A stretch of 35,910 bases of DNA from Pseudomonadota bacterium (GTDB lineage Bacteria; Pseudomonadota; Gammaproteobacteria; Burkholderiales; Rhodocyclaceae): NCBI GenBank assembly GCA_018262095.1, contig JAGTRW010000042.1:1-35910 (forward strand). Direction: 5' to 3'. Of the stretch, positions 31,373-35,910 are shown in pieces. Numbering within the stretch: the first letter of the stretch is position 1; each line of letters opens with the position of its first letter. The position numbers were made by a program, and so were the translations under genes. The notes below the pieces were generated by a model. The model had not been told where the DNA came from, searched no databases, and saw nothing but the letters and a program-made list of their open reading frames with translations.

Positions 31373-32848
31373 TCAGTCGCCAAAGTGGTTTGCCGCTTGC
31401 CGAGCGAGTTCCCGACTTCGGAATGCGCGACGGTAAGCGCCAGCCGCAATGGCGAGGGCAACAACGATCAGCGCTGCGGCCACTGCAAAGGTGATCCGCA
31501 TGCCGCTGGCAACGGCTTCGGGGGGCGCCTTCGTCATCTCGCTCGTCGCCGATCCGAAGGCGAAAACAGCGCCCATGACCGATGCGCCGGTGATCAGCCC
31601 CAGGTTACGGGACAGGTTGAGCATCCCGGAAACGGCGCCGCGCTGGTCCGCACCGACATCGCTCATGACCGCAGTGTTGTTGGCCGTCTGGAAGAGCGCA
31701 TAGCTGGCGGTCATCAAGACGATAGCGGCGATGTAGCCGGGGATGCCGAAACGGCTTGGCAGCACGGCTAGCGCGAAGGCACCGACGCCCATGCCGATCA
31801 GTCCACCGGCGGCGACGCGTTGGGTGCCCAGCCAGTCCGCCAGGCGCCCGGCGGGAACGGCGGTGAGCGCAGCGACCAGCGGGCCGACGGACAGGACGAG
31901 TCCGACCCGCGCCGCATCGAGCCCGAGGCTACGAGAAAGATAGAAGGGGCCGACCACCAGGGTCGCCATCATCACCGTTGAAACGAGGGCGCTGGTGGTC
32001 AGGCTTGCGCTCAGCTCACGCTGGCGGAACATCGCCATGCGGATCAAGGGTGAGGCGCTTCTCGTTTCGACCAGGACAAAGAGGCCAAGGCCGAAACAGG
32101 CAGCCAACAGCAGCGCCATGTTGAGCGGACCAAAACTGCCATGCCCGCTGGTCATCGCCAGCGCATAGGCGGCGAGCGTCAGTGCGAGCAGCAGCGTGCC
32201 GATCGTATCGAAGCCGGCGCCTTCGCTTCTCGCTTTCCGCTGTCCAACGGGCAGGTAGCGATGCGCGAGAAAAAGCGTCAGGGCACCCAGCGGCAGGTTG
32301 ATGAAAAAGATCGTCCGCCAACCGAAGCCGGCGATCAGGATGCCGCCGAGCGACGGGCCGAGCGCCGTGCCAATCGCCGACATCGCTCCGAGCAGCCCGA
32401 TCGCGCTGCCGGTTTTTTCCTTCGCCACCGTTTCTCCGACAAACGCCATGGTGAGTGCCATCATGGTCGCCGCGCCCAGGCCTTGCAGCGCACGGGCGGC
32501 GATCAGCAGCCCCAGGGTCGGCGCAATGGCGCACAGCAACGAGGCCGTCGTGAACAGGAAGATGCCGGCGATCAGCAGGCGTCGGCGGCCGACGATGTCG
32601 CCAAGTCGTCCGGCGCTGACGATCAGCGTGGTGATCGCCAGCAGATAGGCGAGAACGATCCACTGAACCGCCTGGAAGGAGGCATGGAATGCCGTTGCCA
32701 GGTTCGGCAAGGCCACATTGGCAATGCTGGTGCCGAGCGCCGATAGCAGCACGCAGAGCGCAAGGCTGGCGAGCGCCCAGCGCAGCGCAGGCGTGGCTTC
32801 CGTGTTGGGCGATAGCGAATCAACTGGCGCGGCAACGATTGTTTTCAT
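31373..32848 (-). CDS. MFS transporter, DHA2 family (14-TM drug exporter type)
   Basis: Inner-membrane exporter of 491 residues with about 14 hydrophobic segments. Typical DHA2 sequences: LGTSIANVALPNLATAF in TM1, SAGRLGDIVGRRRLLIAG (motif A), ARALQGLGAATMMAL (motif B), GPSLGGILIAGFGWRTIFFINLPLG (motif C and the next loop). EmrB/QacA-like; a proton-driven exporter of drugs or metabolites, substrate unknown, and no EmrA-type adaptor is adjacent. I chose ATG 32848 because AGGAG lies six bases upstream. It is divergent from a LysR-type regulator that probably controls it. Confidence 0.93.
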   Translation of the reverse strand: MKTIVAAPVDSLSPNTEATPALRWALASLALCVLLSALGTSIANVALPNLATAFHASFQAVQWIVLAYLLAITTLIVSAGRLGDIVGRRRLLIAGIFLFTTASLLCAIAPTLGLLIAARALQGLGAATMMALTMAFVGETVAKEKTGSAIGLLGAMSAIGTALGPSLGGILIAGFGWRTIFFINLPLGALTLFLAHRYLPVGQRKARSEGAGFDTIGTLLLALTLAAYALAMTSGHGSFGPLNMALLLAACFGLGLFVLVETRSASPLIRMAMFRQRELSASLTTSALVSTVMMATLVVGPFYLSRSLGLDAARVGLVLSVGPLVAALTAVPAGRLADWLGTQRVAAGGLIGMGVGAFALAVLPSRFGIPGYIAAIVLMTASYALFQTANNTAVMSDVGADQRGAVSGMLNLSRNLGLITGASVMGAVFAFGSATSEMTKAPPEAVASGMRITFAVAAALIVVALAIAAGAYRRAFRSRELARQAANHFGD

Positions 32849-32939
32849 CGTAAACTCCTGTTTGGGCGGCTCCCAATATGGGATACGGGGCTGTCTGAAT
32901 CGTAGGGCTTGGGGTGGCCAGGCGGAAGTCACAAGGTGT

Positions 32940-32991
32940 GCACTTTATTCGTGCGTTTGGCGCCATGTGTCGGCCAAACCCTGCTAGGGTT
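32940..32991. promoter_or_regulatory. Inverted repeats in the MFS/LysR divergent gap
   Basis: GCAC-TTTATTC-GTGC (32940-32954) has the size and symmetry of a LysR-type site, and AACCCT-GCT-AGGGTT (32977-32991) is a perfect 6-bp inverted repeat ending six bases before the regulator's ATG. Either could be bound by the adjacent regulator for self-repression and control of the exporter. Confidence 0.4.
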
Positions 32992-32996
32992 GAACC

Positions 32997-33893
32997 ATGT
33001 CGAAACCCGATCTGAACCTGCTGGTCACGCTTGATGTGTTGCTCGCCGAAGGCAGCGTGGCGCGAGCGGCCCGGCGGCTGCGCCTGAGTCCGTCGGCGAT
33101 GAGCCGGGCGCTGGCGCGCTTGCGCGAAACGACGGGTGATCCGCTGCTGGTCAGGGCCGGGCGCGGTCTCGTTGCGACGCCGCGGGCGATCGAATTGCGC
33201 GAACGCGTCAGTCAGCTTGTGCAGGACAGCGAAGCCGTCTTGCGCCCGGCCGAGACGCTCCGCCTCGAACGCTTGGTCAAAACGTTCACGTTGCGGACCA
33301 GTGAAGGCTTTGTCGAAAATTTCGGAGCGGACCTTATCGCCCGCGTTGGCGCACAAGCGCCGGGCGTACGGCTATGCTTTTTGCAGAAAGCGGACAAAGA
33401 CAGCACGCTGCTGCGCGACGGGATCGTCGACCTCGAAACCGGCGTCATCGGCGCGACGACCGCACCCGAATTGCGGGTGCAAGCCTTGTTCAGAGACCGC
33501 TTCGTTGGTGTCGTGCGCAGCGGACACCCGCTCAGCCAAGGTGAGTTGACGCCTTCCCGCTATGCCGCCGGCCAGCACATTTACGTCTCGCGGCAGGGCT
33601 TGGACAAGGGGCCGATCGACGAGGCGCTAGGCAGACTGGGCCTGGAGCGGAAGGTCGTCACGATCGTCGGCGGCTTTTCGACCGCGCTGGCCCTGGCTCG
33701 GGCGTCCGACCTGATCGCCAGCGTTCCCGAACGACATACCGGGAATCTGCGCGTCGCCATGCATAGCTTCACCATTCCGGTTCCCACGCCGGAGATCACC
33801 GTTTCCATGCTTTGGCACCCGAGACTGGATGGCGATCCCGCCCAGCGCTGGCTGCGGGGTCAGGTCCGGGAGGCCTGCGCGGCGCTGCGCTGA
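32997..33893 (+). CDS. LysR-family transcriptional regulator
   Basis: A 298-residue regulator. The winged helix-turn-helix is at residues 5-62 (LNLLVTLDVLLAEGSVARAA, then LRLSPSAMSRALARLRETTGDPLLVR), followed by the periplasmic-binding-like effector domain. The N-terminal DLNLL and the GDPLLVRAGRGLVATPRA pattern resemble the NodD/LeuO-like branch. AGGGTT lies five to six bases upstream of the ATG as a weak ribosome-binding site, within an inverted repeat. It is divergent from the MFS exporter, the usual arrangement for a local activator or repressor. The effector is unknown. Confidence 0.92.
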   Translation: MSKPDLNLLVTLDVLLAEGSVARAARRLRLSPSAMSRALARLRETTGDPLLVRAGRGLVATPRAIELRERVSQLVQDSEAVLRPAETLRLERLVKTFTLRTSEGFVENFGADLIARVGAQAPGVRLCFLQKADKDSTLLRDGIVDLETGVIGATTAPELRVQALFRDRFVGVVRSGHPLSQGELTPSRYAAGQHIYVSRQGLDKGPIDEALGRLGLERKVVTIVGGFSTALALARASDLIASVPERHTGNLRVAMHSFTIPVPTPEITVSMLWHPRLDGDPAQRWLRGQVREACAALR

Positions 33894-34174
33894 GATGCTT
33901 GGACCGACGCCGACAGCGCCGTTGGATGGGGGCTGAATCGCTTTGCTGTGTTCGCGCTTGCCGAGTTATCGTTGCTGCTGCGTCTCTTGTCGGCCGGCAA
34001 CCGCCAAAGATGATGGTTTTGGCATCCGGGAGGGCGCCGGGGAGGGCGAATTGGTGTAGGCGACCCTCGGCGGACATACGCGGTGACCGCGGTTCTTTGG
34101 CCGGTGACTAAGTGAAGCGGCGCTCGTGAGTGCTTGGCACTTCAAACGGTTGCCGTCACGTCGACGATGCCATG

Positions 34175-34633
34175 TCAACCGCGGCGCGCCGCTTCGATTG
34201 CCGCGATGTCGATCTTTCTCATCTGCATCATCGCATTGAACGCGCGTTTGGCGGCAGCGGGATCGGGATCGGTGATCGCCCTCGTCAGGGCAATCGGCGT
34301 GATCTGCCATGACAATCCCCATTTGTCCTGGCACCAGCCGCACGCGCTCTCCTGGCCGCCGTTGCCGACGATTGCCTCCCAGTAGCGATCCGTTTCGGCC
34401 TGGTCGGCAGTTGCGACCTGAAACGAGAATGCCCAGTTGTGCTTGACCTCGGGTCCGCCATTGAGCCCGAGACAGGGAATACCCATCACGGAGAACTCGA
34501 CGGTCAACACATCCCCTTGCCTCCCCGACGGATAATCCCCCGGAGCAAGATGTACGGCGTCGACGAACGAATCGGGAAAGGTCTTGGCGTAAAACCGCGC
34601 CGCGTCTTCGGCGTAGCCCTTCCTGTCGTGTTC
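34175..34633 (-). pseudogene. VOC/PhnB-like (glyoxalase superfamily) gene lacking its N-terminus
   Basis: From just after the ybaA stop the frame reads EHDRKGYAEDAARFYAKTFP and continues through the PhnB-type pattern APGDYPSGRQGDVLTVEFSVMG, GLNGGPEVKHNWAFSFQV, DRYWEAIVGNGGQESACGWCQDKWGLSWQITP and a C-terminal helix, to a normal stop at 34175. The first strand usual for the family (MQKITPxLWFD-like, about 13 residues) is missing and there is no ATG, GTG or TTG in frame before the core. Either the gene lost its start by a small deletion at the ybaA junction, or translation enters from within ybaA, or the read carries an indel. Members are 3-demethylubiquinone-methyltransferase-like in name but function is unproven. 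Confidence 0.7.
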
Positions 34634-34634
34634 C

Positions 34635-35009
34635 CTAGTGGCCGGCGGCGAGCCCGATAATGGTCTCGAAGCCGCCCCAGAACATGCGCTTGCCGTCGAA
34701 CGGCATTTTCGAAGGGTCCATCGATTCCTCAAGTTGCGGGTCGTCCATAGCCGCTTTGCTGATGCGCTCGCGCTCTTCTTTGCTCGCATACACGACCCAC
34801 GCCAAGGCAATCACTTCGTCGTCCTTGAGCTGCACCGCCTGCGGAAACGACGTGACCTTGCCAGGCTGGGCGTCGTCGCTGATCGAGTCGGAATAATAAA
34901 GAGCACCATGGCGCAGGTGAGCTTGGCCCCATTCCTCGGACATGCGCTTGTACGTATCAAGTTTGGCTCGGGGAACGGGAATCACGATGGCGTCAATGTA
35001 GTGTGACAT
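34635..35009 (-). CDS. ybaA: DUF1428 family protein (YbaA-like)
   Basis: A 124-residue dimeric alpha/beta-barrel-type small protein of unknown function. MSHYIDAIVIPVPRAKLDTYKRM at the start, GALYYSDSISDD, VIALAWVVYASKEERERI, then DPSKMPFDGKRMFWGGFETI near the end are the DUF1428 pattern. GGAGG lies seven bases before the ATG at 35009, an excellent ribosome-binding site. The stop is followed at once by the truncated VOC frame, and DUF1428 and VOC genes are often neighbours, so the two were probably an operon. Confidence 0.9.
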   Translation of the reverse strand: MSHYIDAIVIPVPRAKLDTYKRMSEEWGQAHLRHGALYYSDSISDDAQPGKVTSFPQAVQLKDDEVIALAWVVYASKEERERISKAAMDDPQLEESMDPSKMPFDGKRMFWGGFETIIGLAAGH

Positions 35010-35381
35010 GCGGACCTCCACCTGTGGGAAAACTGATTTGACCGAGCATGCCCGCCGCTGTTCCATTCCCGCTACAGCGTTGGCCGGCAGCCTGCTATTC
35101 CGCAGACCAGCTTTGCAGGCCGCGCGGCGCGGCCCGAGTGCCCGCGAATTTGAAGCCGATCGCGGTGACATGACGTAAGGCCGGTTCTGGGCGGTAGACT
35201 GAACTGGCGCCTGCACCAGTAAGCGACCGCGCAACGAAATCAACGGATTTTTCAGCGACGGCATCGTGGTGGTATCCCGTCGAGTACGATCGACCAGAAG
35301 CTGTCAGGAACCAACCGAACCGAAAGCTGCCACACAGCGGCATTGCTCTACACGCCATCGGGCGTTAAGCGGAGGCAAACG
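35010..35381. other. Non-coding gap between divergent ybaA and dihydrofolate-reductase-like genes
   Basis: About 370 bp. Short hairpins such as ACGCC-ATCG-GGCGT (35352-35366 area) are visible and promoters for both genes must lie here, but I see no gene, clear promoter or mobile-element end. Confidence 0.4.
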
Positions 35382-35910
35382 ATGACACGAGTTCGCGTTG
35401 AGAGCTTTACCATCTCGCTCGATGGTTACGGAGCCGGTCCGGGTCAAGGCCTCAATAATCCGCTCGGCGTCGGCGGGACGGAATTACACCAGTGGCTATT
35501 CCCGACACGCACGCTTCAGTGGGCTTTGTTCCGCAACGACGGCGGTACGACCGGAGTTGACGAGGATTTCGCCGCTCGCGGTTTTCAGAATGTTGGCGCC
35601 TGGATTCTTGGCAGAAACATGTTCGGCCCCATTCGCGGGGACTGGTCCGACACGAACTGGAAAGGTTGGTGGGGCGACAATCCGCCCTATCACGTTCCCA
35701 CCTTCATCTTGGCGCATCATGCTCGTTCCCCCATTGAGATGGAAGGCGGCACCACGTTCCACTTCATAACAGGAGGTATTCGCGAGGCGCTCGACCGTGC
35801 GCGCGAGGCCGCTGCCGGAATGGACGTGCGGATCGGCGGAGGGGCGAACACAATACGGCAGTATCTTCGGGAGGCCCTCATCGATGAACTGCACATTGCC
35901 ATCGCGCCAG
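35382..35910 (+). CDS. Dihydrofolate reductase family protein (RibD C-terminal-like), partial at right edge
   Basis: The first 176 codons of a RibD_C/YyaP-type NADPH-dependent reductase-fold protein: RVRVESFTISLDGYGAGPGQ at the start, WILGRNMFGPIRGDW, NPPYHVPTFILAHHARSPIEMEGGTTFHFITGG, and DVRIGGGANTIRQYLREALIDELHIAIAP near the edge, which is the nucleotide-binding part of the fold. GGAGG lies six bases before the ATG. These stand-alone proteins are not the housekeeping FolA and their substrates are mostly unknown. The C-terminal end is outside the window. Confidence 0.88.
   Translation, partial: MTRVRVESFTISLDGYGAGPGQGLNNPLGVGGTELHQWLFPTRTLQWALFRNDGGTTGVDEDFAARGFQNVGAWILGRNMFGPIRGDWSDTNWKGWWGDNPPYHVPTFILAHHARSPIEMEGGTTFHFITGGIREALDRAREAAAGMDVRIGGGANTIRQYLREALIDELHIAIAP

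Noticed and set aside
35340-35381. Integron attC-like GTTAAGC before the dihydrofolate-reductase-like gene, a gene type common in cassettes.
   Set aside because: Only the GTTRRRY heptamer fits; no matching RYYYAAC partner or imperfect-hairpin arm was found upstream.
1-35910. tRNA, rRNA, CRISPR, integrase and transposase genes.
   Set aside because: None seen on reading both strands by eye; a covariance-model scan would be needed to exclude a small RNA gene.

Overview
The window reads as chromosomal DNA of a GC-rich betaproteobacterium, most likely in or near the Rhodocyclales (Propionivibrio/Dechloromonas/Azoarcus type). This is inferred from protein character and from the run fadD / alkA-like glycosylase / accA / tilS / truC; no database was searched. 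Two sampled housekeeping lines gave 36/60 and 44/60 G+C. No rRNA, tRNA, CRISPR array, integrase or transposase was recognised.

Layout. (1) 1-1860: a leftward hexuronate operon, uxaC then uxaB (uxaB runs off the left edge), with a promoter carrying two operator-like AT-centred sites 22 bp apart. (2) 2282-5808: six small rightward genes (phosphoribosyltransferase, BCAM0308-type zinc-ribbon protein, CBS pair, Mut7-C nuclease with ubiquitin-like N-terminus, metallo-beta-lactamase-fold hydrolase, DUF123 GIY-YIG nuclease). (3) 5813-14484: a degenerate EAL-HDOD protein, an aminotransferase, fadD, a 3-methyladenine-type glycosylase, accA, tilS, truC and ychJ. (4) 14644-18823: a 2-hydroxyacid dehydrogenase behind an 18-bp palindrome, an orphan gene tail with its own terminator, a chemoreceptor, and a LacI-family repressor. 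(5) 18824-21309: a divergent promoter with two LacI-type operators driving a TRAP solute-binding protein and a cytoplasmic oligogalacturonate lyase. (6) 21310-27238: a lower-GC block (sampled lines 27/60, 28/60 and 31/60 G+C) with a DapA-superfamily aldolase/lyase, a complete TRAP transporter in the order dctQ-dctM-dctP, and a second 2-hydroxyacid dehydrogenase. (7) 27239-29764: yghZ-type aldo/keto reductase and yegD-type Hsp70 separated by a dispersed inverted repeat. (8) 29932-35910: rsgA-type GTPase, a 14-TM exporter with divergent LysR regulator, a VOC gene lacking its N-terminus next to a ybaA/DUF1428 gene, and a dihydrofolate-reductase-like gene cut by the right edge.

How it works together. 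The theme of the accessory part is uptake and breakdown of acidic sugars. The oligogalacturonate lyase would split unsaturated pectin fragments in the cytoplasm, UxaC and UxaB would take galacturonate/glucuronate to altronate/mannonate-level intermediates, and TRAP binding proteins would bring organic or sugar acids in. The LacI-controlled binding protein and lyase have no membrane subunits of their own, whereas the lower-GC block 3 kb away has a full transporter. That is the most interesting unresolved link in the window.
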